A stretch of 64,000 nucleotides of DNA from positions 186,001 to 250,000 of the forward strand of contig JALIHJ010000037.1 of assembly GCA_022984795.1 (NCBI GenBank), given 5' to 3'. The stretch is from Fabrea salina. Lineage: Eukaryota > Ciliophora > Heterotrichea > Heterotrichida > Fabreidae. This document shows positions 43,301 to 52,240 of this stretch, in pieces; within the stretch, counting starts at the first letter, position 1; each line of letters starts with the position of its first letter. The position numbers and the translations under genes were made by a program. The notes below the pieces were generated by a model that saw only the letters and a list, made by a program, of their open reading frames with translations, ran no database searches and was not told the origin of the DNA.

Positions 43301-46300
43301 AGAGAACCTGTTCAAGAGAAGGTTTTCCAGGGAGTGGGCAAGGGTGGACTGCTGGGAAGTTGAAAAAGTACTCCAGAGCTGAGGAAATATGTAGCAGAAG
43401 AAATAGTGCGCTGCTGGCAAATTGATCATTTGGCGAAGTGGTTTCAAAACGTCGGAAGCAGACTTGAGTGAGTTGTGGTGAATGTACCACTGGTGTTGGC
43501 GAAGGAACTCAGCAGTGTCTCGGTCAAAGGAGTCTTCGAAGTCGTCTGAAAGTTGGGGTCTAACTACAACTCCTTCTTCCAAGCAACCCAGCAATAAGTC
43601 AACTGAAGACTTAGCCCACGCTTTGGGTTCTGCTGCGTCAAGTTGCTCAGTTACGAAGATCAGCCTTCTCCAAACAGAAGTTCCAAGCATTTCCTTAAGA
43701 ACCCTGTCGAACTCAGGCTTAAGGGAGTGCGCAGGGTCCTTCAGCAAAAAGTGGAGAATGTTTTTGCAAAGCGTAATCCGGGGTTCAAAGGAGTCTTTGT
43801 TGTTTGAAAGAACTCGGAGGGCTATTTCCAAGGGAACACTGGCGTGGCTAATTTCGAGTCTGAAAGACTTGAAAAGGTTCAGCAGTAAAGAACACTTGTC
43901 TTTCGTAGTAAACATAGGGTCGTTTTCTGAGGACTCTAGCCAGATTTCGATGACTTTGCATCCTTCCATGATTAACTTGGATTCTGTTTTGCACTCAAAA
44001 ATGCTGGACAACAAGTGCTTAAGTATTTTTTTGTGGTCTTCGTTCAAAGCAGTGATGTTGTTGTGGATGATTTTCAAAGCAGTGAGGAGAGTGTCTATTT
44101 TCATGTCCTTGATAGGTCCCATGTCTTGTTGGATTTCTTTTATCAAAGAAGAGCACATCAGCAGTAGGTTTTTCATGTGAATTGTGATGTCGATAGGAGA
44201 AACTTCACTGATGACAGCTAACAGTTTAACTGCCCAGGAGTAGTTTTGAGTGCAGTCGTTAGACAAAGAACTTTCCAGGATCTCATTGAGCAGCATAAGG
44301 ATTTCGTTAGCAGGCACTTCTAGCAAGTTAGAAATGATGTCGCACAAAAGCTTAATCATGTTGGGGTATTCATTAGCTTTTACTTGGGAAGCGAGGTAAC
44401 GCACTAAGTCTGGGTACTGGATGATGGCGTTGCGAGTTGGGTGTTCTGAAAGTATTTTGATGATGTCTAAACTGCGGATTAACAGTTTCCTCTGACTGTC
44501 AATGACGTTGGTTCGGTGGGGTTGGTTTTGGTTTTGCTGGACTAGGTTCATGCACTTCTTCAGTGCGTCTGTCCAGTTTTTGGCTTTGAAGTTAACGTCT
44601 CCCCACAAACTGAGGGCCCGTTTTAGGTTTTGTTGGCACTTAGTTGAAAGAAAGTTCATTTGTTCAAAACTCCTTTGAGGCTGCTTCGAAATGTACAGAG
44701 CTGGTGCTTGGCCGAACCTTGCAAAGAAGTTAATCAGCATTTCCTTGTGGTGGGCTGCAATGTAACTTTCAGAGGACTCTTCTGCGTGGCGTTGTGACCA
44801 CTCTATCATCAAAGCTGTAAGGTCCAAGAGGGTTTTTTTGGCATTGTAGTTAGAGTGCAGTCCAAGTCCTAAGTGGTTTATCCAACTCAAAAAGTGGTTA
44901 GTCAGTCCTTCTCGAATGTGGTAAAACACACTTTGGTTCTTGATGATGATGTCAATTACGTGCATCATTGAACTGAACTCCCTAGTTTCGTGGAACAGGT
45001 TCTTCCTCACGAAGTCAGTTAAGTAGTCCTTCAACTTGGCGTCTCTAAAAAGTGCACTTAACTTTTCAGACAAGTAAGAAAAAGCTTGCTGGGAACTTGG
45101 TTGGAGTTCGTTGTGGTGGGCTTTGAGCAAAGCTCCCAAGAGTTGCACAGTTAGGGTGTCAGGCAAGTTGTAAACATTTATGAACCTTGCTACGTTCACA
45201 TAGGCGTTTCCTTTTATAATGGGGTTTTCTGACTTAATCATTCCCCAAAAGAACTTTATAAGTACTTTGCGGTAGGGGTAAAACTCTTCCTTGAGGTTTT
45301 CAATTAAAATTGAACCTAAGTTCATTAACTGCACACACAACTGGTTGGAGTAGTCTTCTAGGTGGTGTTTGATCAAGCGAATGGCAGAGTCTTGGAGTGA
45401 CTTCTGTATAACTTCTTTCCCCTGTTCCATTTTGAAAGTCCTCATTAAAAAAGGAATTACGAAGTGCTCCAGCACCTTTGACTTGTGCCCGTCAGAAACC
45501 TCTTTTCTGCTGAGGAACTGCATCACTTGCTTCATGGTTGAAAACTTTTGTCTGGGACACAGAATCTGTGGAAGTTCTTTTTGGAGGAAGTTGGTCAGGA
45601 AGTCTGAGTTCCAGATGTTTTTTCGGCCGTAAGACAAAGGCAACTCAAACAGAACGTCTATAACTCCCTTTCTAATGTTGAACCTGATGTAACTAATGAA
45701 CGCTTTGACTAAGTACTTCTCAATGTAAGTGGCCTTAATCAGTTCTTTTTCGTCAAACACTGGGTTTGCAAGTCGCTTGTCCCAAATGTTCTTGAGGACT
45801 GATATAAGGTCCTCTTTAGTAGAGATCCACCTAGTCATGTGCTTAGTCAGTCCGTTTACTATTTTCATCCCCTTGTACACAAGCTCTGTGTTTCCGTAGT
45901 CCGAAAAGCACTTGGTTATAAGTATTTCTTGGTACCTCCTTGCAACGATGTCTCTGAGTCCAAACCCCATAGGGTGTTTCAGAAGGTTAATGAAGTACCT
46001 CAGCAGCTTTTTTTCGTGGAACTCTTTTTCAAAGAAGAACTCTATTATTTCACTGGGGAACCTCACCAAGAACTTTATGAGTTGGTGCGAAATGATCGAG
46101 TTGAGGAACCCCTGCATTCCGTTTTTCTGGAGACTCTCCTCAGCTTTCATGAAGCCTTTGATTACGTCTGGAAGGATCTCTACAGCACAGTTAGGCATCA
46201 AGTGAAACAAGTTAGCAATGTTGGGAATAAGTGGCAGTTGGGGACGGTTGTGCTCGTTGCAGTAGTCGTTGAGGTGTCTCAAAAGACGATTGCCTAAGTT

Positions 46301-49300
46301 GGTGTTGAAGCAGTTAGAAATGACTTCCAGGAGCCTTGCTAGGTTCTGGATCCTTAAGAGACTAGGGGGTTTGCTGCTTTTGGCAAGTTCAAGTAAAATA
46401 GGCCTGAGGCACTGTTTGAGTTCTTCTTGGGGCAAAATGGTGTTTTTGTCTTCGGAAAGGATCTTAACTACTCCCTGTTTAGCTATTTCAGTTACTTGTT
46501 GATCCCTGCTTTGACTCAGCACTACCAAAAACACAGACGCTATTTTGTTTCTTAGGTTTGTGCACAAGTCGTTTTTTTCAGCAATTAGCTCCCAAGTTGA
46601 GGGACTTGAAATAAATGCTTTCAGGGCTCCGCAAAAGGCCACTTTTTCTTGTAAAATAACATCAGGCCCTGTAGTGTTTGCTCTGTCTTCTTTTGGGTCC
46701 TCTACTTTTTCGTGTTCCTTCATCACGTCAGTTAGGAGTTTGTGGATCTTAGCAATGTTTTCACTGGAGATCTCTAGCAATTGGTTTTCTACCAAGTAAG
46801 TAAAAGCTTCTAGAACTGCTGCCTTCACTGTGAGGTGGACACTTGCTAAGCTTTGCGAAAACACTACTTCAACTACTTGGTCTCTGAGGGAAGCTTCGTT
46901 CCGGTTCAGCGAAAACGGAGACTGCAAAGGAACAACTAAACTCGAAAGGTCGGCATCAAGGGACCCAAGTAAGTTCCTCACTTGTTGTCTTAACACAGGA
47001 GACCTAGAAAACAGCCCTCCAGCTAAGTACCCAATAACTGCTTCTCTGGGAACGTAATCAACTACTAACTTAAACAAATTCACAGGTTCGTCTATCAGCA
47101 AAGTTTTGAAAGTAGCTGGAAAACACTCTAAAATGTGGAGTGAAGTACGCAAAAGCAATTCAGCGTGGGACTGGATCAGCGACTGGGGAAACTTAGGCAG
47201 CAAGCGGTTAAGTCCGCCACAAGCGCCTACTTGAGTAGTCCACTCTTGTTTGTAGCAAGTTCTTTCTAAAGACAAGAGGACCTGCCTCACAGACTCACTT
47301 CTGCTCAGAGCAGGCTCGTTTCTCTGAAGTAGTTTTCCAACAGTGTTTAAGATAGTTTGGATTCCTTTAAGAGCAGCAATAAACCGGTCGTCACCTTTGT
47401 CAACATAAGCAAGTTTTTCAGAAAGCACGTCTAAGAGTTCTGTGGGGTTGAACCCTACATGTGTAAAGTCTCCTTCGACTTGACAAAACAAAAACAGTCC
47501 TATGTGGATGCACACAACTTCAAACAACTCGCCCAGTTCGTCTGACATTTCAGAAAACGCCAGTAACGAAACTATGGTTTCTACACAGTTTTTAAGAGTT
47601 TCTTGGAAGGCCATTGTGTGCATTCTGGGCACGTTAGTAGACACTTGGAACAAGCCACTTTCCCTTTTTCCAAACAAAACACTTGAAATTTTGGAGCTGA
47701 GGAGTTTTTGGTCTACTTGGAACCAACCCAAAAAGGAAGAGAGTGCAGAACTCAACAACTTACTGGCTGCAAGTAAAGTTTTCTTTTGGGTTTCGTAAAT
47801 GCTCAGTCGGTCTCTGAAGATTTTAGAAATCTTAGACAGAATGTAGTCTAGAGAAATCCTAACTGGAGGCTGCTCAGGGTCGTACTTTATAGGAATGTAA
47901 AAGGCATACGCAGGGTGCAGACTTTCACTAAGGTTGTTAAAAGGCATTTTCCGGCACTTAAAAGAAATTGGGTCTCTTTTCTCTCGGATGTAAGGACCGA
48001 GTTTGCCCAGGAGTTCCAGAATCACACTGTGGTAGCTGTACTGAGGAGTTCTGTGGAGCAGTTCAAAGAGTCTTTTGAGCAGTTCAGGAGTGATTTTGAT
48101 TCTGGACAAGTTTTCATCCAACAAAATGCAAGCAAAGTACACTCGGTCGTGACTAGAAGAGTATAAAGTAGAAAATATCACGTTCTGGGGAGGGCTGGGC
48201 AGTAGTATGGGGTCTAGTTGCTGGATCCAAGGCGTTGCAAGTTCTCTGCGGAGTTTTTCGTTTTTAAAGGCAATTCCAATGCACCTCCGGGCAAGCATCA
48301 CGAACCGAGGAATAGTTTCAGTCTTACAGAGTTCTTCGCACTTTTCAATTAGTCTTTTTCCGTGGGCTTCAAGCACATCTGAATTCAGCACTAACTCCAA
48401 AACAGTCCAGAACCTTTTTTTGATCATGTCTTTGGAGTCTTTGGCTAAGTTGGGTTTGTACTTAGCTTTGTTGTAAATACTGAGCATCTTGGCTTCCCAA
48501 ACAGCTGACTCAGGCTCCATCACTTCCAAGTTGTCAATGGCGAAGCCTATCACAATGTCTCCTAGAGCCAAGGCGTTGTCTCTGTTGGTGCGTTTGACCA
48601 TTTTAAAGATCTCTATAGTGTTGGCAGTTTCTAGGTACTTCACGAACAAAAAGGGCATGAGTTCCTGGAGTATGTCTTTGAGGGTGGCGTGGTGCAAGTT
48701 ACTAAGCAGTTGGGACACGATTTCGAACAAACTGATTTCTTCTCTTTCAGCCCCCAACTCAACGTAGATCCTAGAAGAAATAATCATATTTTTGAAAATC
48801 TTGGTAATCAACTTCACTGTTTTAAAGTCCTGGATCATGGCAGGACTTGCCCCTCCCGAAACCTTTTCCAGAATCACGAACTTAGCTAAGTCAGAGAGTC
48901 TTTTCAAAAGAGCACAAACTTCGTGGATGTTGAGACTCGACCTGGCTTGGGAGTGTCTGTCTTTGTAGTGCTTCAAGAACTCCTCTATAAGTCCCCGGCA
49001 GTACTTAAGGCGCTGGGTCACTGTCAGAAGGATCATTCGGTACATAAGGTCAATTTGGGTGGAGTTGCGGTCCCGGACCATTCTGTTGCTGCTGTCCTTT
49101 GCACTGCGGACACTTTCTAGGTAGTTCTTCAAAATAACCACAGCCTGCAGTTGGAACTGCACAAACAGGTGGATGTTGCGACAAATAAGAGCAATTGCTT
49201 TGCAGAGCTGGGGAGTGCTCATTTCGTTTCTGAAAATGTCACAAAACTCCAGCATGGCGTTGTACCAAGAACTCCGAATGCTCGAAGGCGCCAGAATCTG

Positions 49301-50230
49301 TTCCTCGTCCTCAAGCATCGAGTCAATGTGCTTGCAAAAGCCCCTTTTGTGGTTGGACTTTATGATTACTGAAAACCCATGGTACAGGTCCTTTTTGATG
49401 TTGTAAGCGTCCGAAGGGAACTTTCGCATCATGTCAATTATGGACTTGGGAAGTCTGTCTTCGTAGTTCTTGAACTCCTCAACGAACCTTTCACTCTGGG
49501 AAAACTGGGCCAAGAACTTGAGAATCCGAGTTTTGCACAGCATGTAGTCTTTTTTGAATTTCTGGTCCTTGTTAAGTCCTTCAGGGTCTTCACTGCAAAC
49601 TATTTCAAAGGAGTAAGTAATGAAGTGCTTCATAGGCACGTACTTCTGGAAGGAGTGGTACAAACTAGTGATGGCGTTGCCGCACTCAATCAAAACCTTG
49701 AGGCTGCTGTCTCTGTGCAGGAGCTGGCCTGGTTTCCTGTTCATAGCTCTTAAACAGATTTCTTTGTAGTCCTGGAACATCTTTTCAGCGTACCTGACGA
49801 ACTGGTTGATGTTGGACTCTGCAATGATGTCTTTGAAGGTGCGTGCGAGCTCTATGTGCAGTTTTATAGCCAACGCAGCGTTTTCTTCGTTGTCGGAGTT
49901 CATGACTTCTTCTGTTATTTTGTAAAGTTGTTGATTGAAGTTCCGGAAAGGCTCTAGATTAGGACACTTAAGAACTATTTCCAAAATGTTTTGTCTAGCT
50001 GTGTTCTCAGCGCAGTCCGTGAACTGGGGAGGAATTCTTCTTAAAGTCTGGATGAGTTCAGGAAATATTTGGACCATGTAGTTAGGTTGGTCTGCTCCGT
50101 AATAAGAACACCTGTCTAAAAAATCCTTTAGTTCATTAATTACTTCTGGTAACTCAGTTGCTTGTGACTTAAGCCTTTCTCGAAGCGACTCGAACCTCCG
50201 ATTTCTAGATGGGTTTTGGTCATCAGACAT
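40322..50230 (-). CDS. TRRAP: TRRAP/Tra1 pseudokinase scaffold of SAGA and NuA4
   Basis: TRRAP/Tra1 is the activator-binding subunit of histone acetyltransferase complexes SAGA and NuA4. The 3,302-residue protein is a long helical HEAT array (to ~2350), a FAT region (~2400-2850), a PI3K-like domain (~2950-3230) and a FATC end (final QPDWWYPWF). The kinase-like region has YLYEGVTLDPRHVVLGVPPNAVSL and GEFGLRMSPNIVTMLG as in TRRAP. It lacks the HRD- and DFG-type catalytic residues of true PIKKs, as expected for this pseudokinase. TOR, ATM and DNA-PK are excluded on that basis. There is no intron. It is the largest complete gene here and starts 16 bp from the acyl-CoA oxidase stop. Confidence 0.95.
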   Translation of the reverse strand: MSDDQNPSRNRRFESLRERLKSQATELPEVINELKDFLDRCSYYGADQPNYMVQIFPELIQTLRRIPPQFTDCAENTARQNILEIVLKCPNLEPFRNFNQQLYKITEEVMNSDNEENAALAIKLHIELARTFKDIIAESNINQFVRYAEKMFQDYKEICLRAMNRKPGQLLHRDSSLKVLIECGNAITSLYHSFQKYVPMKHFITYSFEIVCSEDPEGLNKDQKFKKDYMLCKTRILKFLAQFSQSERFVEEFKNYEDRLPKSIIDMMRKFPSDAYNIKKDLYHGFSVIIKSNHKRGFCKHIDSMLEDEEQILAPSSIRSSWYNAMLEFCDIFRNEMSTPQLCKAIALICRNIHLFVQFQLQAVVILKNYLESVRSAKDSSNRMVRDRNSTQIDLMYRMILLTVTQRLKYCRGLIEEFLKHYKDRHSQARSSLNIHEVCALLKRLSDLAKFVILEKVSGGASPAMIQDFKTVKLITKIFKNMIISSRIYVELGAEREEISLFEIVSQLLSNLHHATLKDILQELMPFLFVKYLETANTIEIFKMVKRTNRDNALALGDIVIGFAIDNLEVMEPESAVWEAKMLSIYNKAKYKPNLAKDSKDMIKKRFWTVLELVLNSDVLEAHGKRLIEKCEELCKTETIPRFVMLARRCIGIAFKNEKLRRELATPWIQQLDPILLPSPPQNVIFSTLYSSSHDRVYFACILLDENLSRIKITPELLKRLFELLHRTPQYSYHSVILELLGKLGPYIREKRDPISFKCRKMPFNNLSESLHPAYAFYIPIKYDPEQPPVRISLDYILSKISKIFRDRLSIYETQKKTLLAASKLLSSALSSFLGWFQVDQKLLSSKISSVLFGKRESGLFQVSTNVPRMHTMAFQETLKNCVETIVSLLAFSEMSDELGELFEVVCIHIGLFLFCQVEGDFTHVGFNPTELLDVLSEKLAYVDKGDDRFIAALKGIQTILNTVGKLLQRNEPALSRSESVRQVLLSLERTCYKQEWTTQVGACGGLNRLLPKFPQSLIQSHAELLLRTSLHILECFPATFKTLLIDEPVNLFKLVVDYVPREAVIGYLAGGLFSRSPVLRQQVRNLLGSLDADLSSLVVPLQSPFSLNRNEASLRDQVVEVVFSQSLASVHLTVKAAVLEAFTYLVENQLLEISSENIAKIHKLLTDVMKEHEKVEDPKEDRANTTGPDVILQEKVAFCGALKAFISSPSTWELIAEKNDLCTNLRNKIASVFLVVLSQSRDQQVTEIAKQGVVKILSEDKNTILPQEELKQCLRPILLELAKSSKPPSLLRIQNLARLLEVISNCFNTNLGNRLLRHLNDYCNEHNRPQLPLIPNIANLFHLMPNCAVEILPDVIKGFMKAEESLQKNGMQGFLNSIISHQLIKFLVRFPSEIIEFFFEKEFHEKKLLRYFINLLKHPMGFGLRDIVARRYQEILITKCFSDYGNTELVYKGMKIVNGLTKHMTRWISTKEDLISVLKNIWDKRLANPVFDEKELIKATYIEKYLVKAFISYIRFNIRKGVIDVLFELPLSYGRKNIWNSDFLTNFLQKELPQILCPRQKFSTMKQVMQFLSRKEVSDGHKSKVLEHFVIPFLMRTFKMEQGKEVIQKSLQDSAIRLIKHHLEDYSNQLCVQLMNLGSILIENLKEEFYPYRKVLIKFFWGMIKSENPIIKGNAYVNVARFINVYNLPDTLTVQLLGALLKAHHNELQPSSQQAFSYLSEKLSALFRDAKLKDYLTDFVRKNLFHETREFSSMMHVIDIIIKNQSVFYHIREGLTNHFLSWINHLGLGLHSNYNAKKTLLDLTALMIEWSQRHAEESSESYIAAHHKEMLINFFARFGQAPALYISKQPQRSFEQMNFLSTKCQQNLKRALSLWGDVNFKAKNWTDALKKCMNLVQQNQNQPHRTNVIDSQRKLLIRSLDIIKILSEHPTRNAIIQYPDLVRYLASQVKANEYPNMIKLLCDIISNLLEVPANEILMLLNEILESSLSNDCTQNYSWAVKLLAVISEVSPIDITIHMKNLLLMCSSLIKEIQQDMGPIKDMKIDTLLTALKIIHNNITALNEDHKKILKHLLSSIFECKTESKLIMEGCKVIEIWLESSENDPMFTTKDKCSLLLNLFKSFRLEISHASVPLEIALRVLSNNKDSFEPRITLCKNILHFLLKDPAHSLKPEFDRVLKEMLGTSVWRRLIFVTEQLDAAEPKAWAKSSVDLLLGCLEEGVVVRPQLSDDFEDSFDRDTAEFLRQHQWYIHHNSLKSASDVLKPLRQMINLPAAHYFFCYIFPQLWSTFSTSQQSTLAHSLENLLLNRFSVESSFQYFPVKTILISIASSYPQPVIRPEILQFLAKTHNAWNIVIPMLESYYEGFGDRKNNIYLENLLERLNEKEQLVGSWISRAVNPETVEALSHLVVGNWIDCRAKLEQLLQNENYLNDMEILQKAWVQCVQNTGDWQTLRHYGSMMDDLSLVEACWHLNDKPGVKEAAQKLGVLAHPTVQHYLQVLELLDLSPEEFFSQVKEMKKKEDHLSISSVVREWGSLPKYPCSAHTPIVQQLDMKFEFNECLQLTKPLEEIAQSGVPTQQVNNKVFRSRITSIQDGVGVWESLFKARTLTFDIMNSVLSRMQGPSSSSQFEESIWTKIHYARLLRKSGSYRAALNLLKQIDHRINSENKFLLNREIVKLCFENKEHEAALSVINKCLQEDSLEVEYKSELMRLKGKAYSSNPEAYQLAYSNFANSSEVWANNLKTWLNWGCLIANQLQKTPSLCANAVCCLLLGVRKNPEKHKNYLPKIFLLLEKAPEKDSLDEYFLKLPCKVYLPWIPQMLRSLSKPHGETYFKICQKLADTEPQKLFFHVRSLLIEKEELHPEEESQEKLHLVKLHTELKLRHPLLAETLNFLCTNLTQNLKLSLEEDLYSALNVLYEHLCRSETSCQVLQKAFQLITEKFFLKEENQEFSDKYFGSFSEEFNTDLFNDSFQTKKALKRWMEWLSEDLVGRFSLEQECLELATFYSKEVKIPVAETTLERFISQVETLKLKNCNRVLGVRGGDASDHHMLLQVTAPYKQDSLLLNQVMVLMSHYLNSTSIPHTISGSNFYLYEGVTLDPRHVVLGVPPNAVSLQTVYELVMDEQSQDPESPAEVSRFLFVSYIQRCLQSADRFAVFKNQFTAQWGLLYVLCLLLNTQLQEQTLSNIWFCKTNGSICFNLMNLGLGNSGEFGLRMSPNIVTMLGRTGIQGTMPAVICNACRAMLKKWDSFGPALEFILRDQANFDLSGVYKRLEKGSEPQLVSRHLQELMNCSGQPDWWYPWF

Positions 50231-50246
50231 TTTATTTTTATAAACA

Positions 50247-52199
50247 CTAAAGTTTAGGTTTAAGGACTTTTTGGACTCCTGGAAACACTCTGTAGTTGTT
50301 CACTGGGTTGAGGTACTTGCTGGTCCAAAGCATAGACGGGTAAATGTTGCCGTCTCTTTTGCCTATTACGGAGTTCAGAGTTTGGTCAGGAATTTCAAAG
50401 GCTTCTATCAAGGCCAAGGCATTTGGTCTTGTTGCCTCATAAGCTTTGTGCAACAAACCAGTCAAAGAGTCCACTACAGATCCTTCCATTCCCTGCCTCA
50501 GCAAAGTTGAGTGCCACTTCGTAAGTTCAGAAACTGCAAAAACAACTCTCAGTTGCTCTAAAGCTTGGGAGACACTAGGGTCCCTTACTTCTTGAATTGA
50601 GTTTAAAAAGGCTTGGTGAGTTATGCTGAGGTAAAGTGCTTCAGCTGCTTCTATTCCTTCGTGTTGCAGGTGGAAACTCCAAATTTCCTGTATGCTGTGT
50701 CCAGCTTCGTGGAGTTTCCTTTCTTTTTCAAACACTGCGTAAATAGTAGAGCGAGCAGCAGCGTCAAAAAGCACTTGGTGGAAGTGGGGGTCGGAGGGGT
50801 TTCCTTGTAGAGAGTCAGTGGCTTCAAGTATCTTTTTGAGCTTAGGTGGCAGTTCTTCTCCCTTCTTGGCGTGTCTTAGTCTGGACATTACGTACTTGGC
50901 TCCCTGCAGAATCAAAATGCTATTGTCTCCATCGTAAGTAATTGAAGGCAAGTAGTTAGCATATATTGAAGGCAGTCCAGATACCATTAAGTACCCGTGT
51001 CCTCCGCAACTCCTTCTGCAGATTTCAGTAGCTTCCAAAGACCTGCTTGTAGCAAAGCCCTTAAATATGGAAACTATCCCGTGTAGTTCCCCCAGACGGG
51101 AGTCGTCTCCGTTCTCAATTAGGACTCTGCACTTTTCGTACAGGTCCTTGATTTCGCTTCCTGCAAACACCAAAGCAAAGAGCCTTGCCAAACAAGTAAA
51201 CAGTTTATGCTGCTGGATCTGGTAGTCTAGTATTTGGAGTTCCTTTTTGGGGTCTGAAGGGCTCCCAAACTGCCTCCTCACTAAAGAGTACCTAATTGCT
51301 ATAGTCAGTGACAGACACAAAGGGTGCCAAGAATCCTTTGCTAGGTTAGCTCTTGCCTTCACTAGTGAAAAGTAAAGGATCTTTAAAGCATTTGGGTCAA
51401 TTATTTCGTACTCTCCTCCCTGTTTAACTCTAGCAAACCTGTTGAGCATGGCTTCTCTGGGAATTCTGAAGAATTCAAACCTCAAAAACCCGTTGTCAAT
51501 GCTGTGACTTCCGAGTTTAGGACCAACGTCTCCTACGAAGATGCCCGGAAGCGGTTCATAGGTCTTCATGTTTCTTATTTGGACAATAAAAGCGTGGGGT
51601 CCGTAGTCCACATCCTTTACTATAAGTCGAGCCACCACTAAAGCATGAGTTGAAGCCACTCCTAAGCCGCCAACCCACCACTTGCAAGCTGTGAATGAAG
51701 GGGTGTTCAGTATGAACCCGTCAGTTTCTGGTTCGTAAGTAGCTCTAGTTTCTATGCCTCTTACATTGGATCCGTGGCCTAGTTCAGTTTGGGCGTAGCA
51801 CCCTAGAATTTCGCACTTTTCGGCTTTAGGAACCCAGTACTTCCTTTGTTCTTCACTTGACTGGATTTCTAGTGCCGACATAAACAAGTCGTAGTGAATG
51901 ATGTGGGAAGTTAGTTCTGGGTAGTAAGACATAACTACTCTCCTTTCGTCTTCACTTAAGTTTTCTTTGTTGAAAACTTCCTTCATAGCTACTCCTTGCC
52001 TCAAGCCCCTTTCGATCTGGGCAGCTCTGCTTTCGACGTACTTTTCCAAAGAGTAGTTTAGCTCAGGAATTTTGTTTAGTTTTGACTTAAAGGCTCTCAG
52101 TCTTTCAAGGGGAGTCCCAGGAATTATTTTGCCAGTCAAGAGTGCAGTAAGTTCTTCGGAACTTATGGTTGCCCTTCTCCTTTCGTCTTCTAAACTCAT
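50247..52199 (-). CDS. Acyl-CoA oxidase
   Basis: Peroxisomal acyl-CoA oxidase performs the first step of beta-oxidation, passing electrons from FAD to O2. The 650-residue length is typical. Domains in order: N-terminal helical part (~1-130), beta domain with CYAQTELGHGSNVRGIETRA (~133-155) and KWWVGGLG, then C-terminal helical domains with RRQFGSP and RRSCGGHGYLM. The catalytic base position, Glu421 in rat ACOX1 (TYEG), is Asp423 here (ITYDGDNSIL). The C-terminus PKL is a plausible weak variant of the PTS1 peroxisomal signal. Bifunctional dehydrogenases are excluded by length and motifs. Confidence 0.94.
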   Translation of the reverse strand: MSLEDERRRATISSEELTALLTGKIIPGTPLERLRAFKSKLNKIPELNYSLEKYVESRAAQIERGLRQGVAMKEVFNKENLSEDERRVVMSYYPELTSHIIHYDLFMSALEIQSSEEQRKYWVPKAEKCEILGCYAQTELGHGSNVRGIETRATYEPETDGFILNTPSFTACKWWVGGLGVASTHALVVARLIVKDVDYGPHAFIVQIRNMKTYEPLPGIFVGDVGPKLGSHSIDNGFLRFEFFRIPREAMLNRFARVKQGGEYEIIDPNALKILYFSLVKARANLAKDSWHPLCLSLTIAIRYSLVRRQFGSPSDPKKELQILDYQIQQHKLFTCLARLFALVFAGSEIKDLYEKCRVLIENGDDSRLGELHGIVSIFKGFATSRSLEATEICRRSCGGHGYLMVSGLPSIYANYLPSITYDGDNSILILQGAKYVMSRLRHAKKGEELPPKLKKILEATDSLQGNPSDPHFHQVLFDAAARSTIYAVFEKERKLHEAGHSIQEIWSFHLQHEGIEAAEALYLSITHQAFLNSIQEVRDPSVSQALEQLRVVFAVSELTKWHSTLLRQGMEGSVVDSLTGLLHKAYEATRPNALALIEAFEIPDQTLNSVIGKRDGNIYPSMLWTSKYLNPVNNYRVFPGVQKVLKPKL

Positions 52200-52240
52200 A
52201 AATATGTCAACAAGTTAGTACTTAACTTACTTACCATTTA

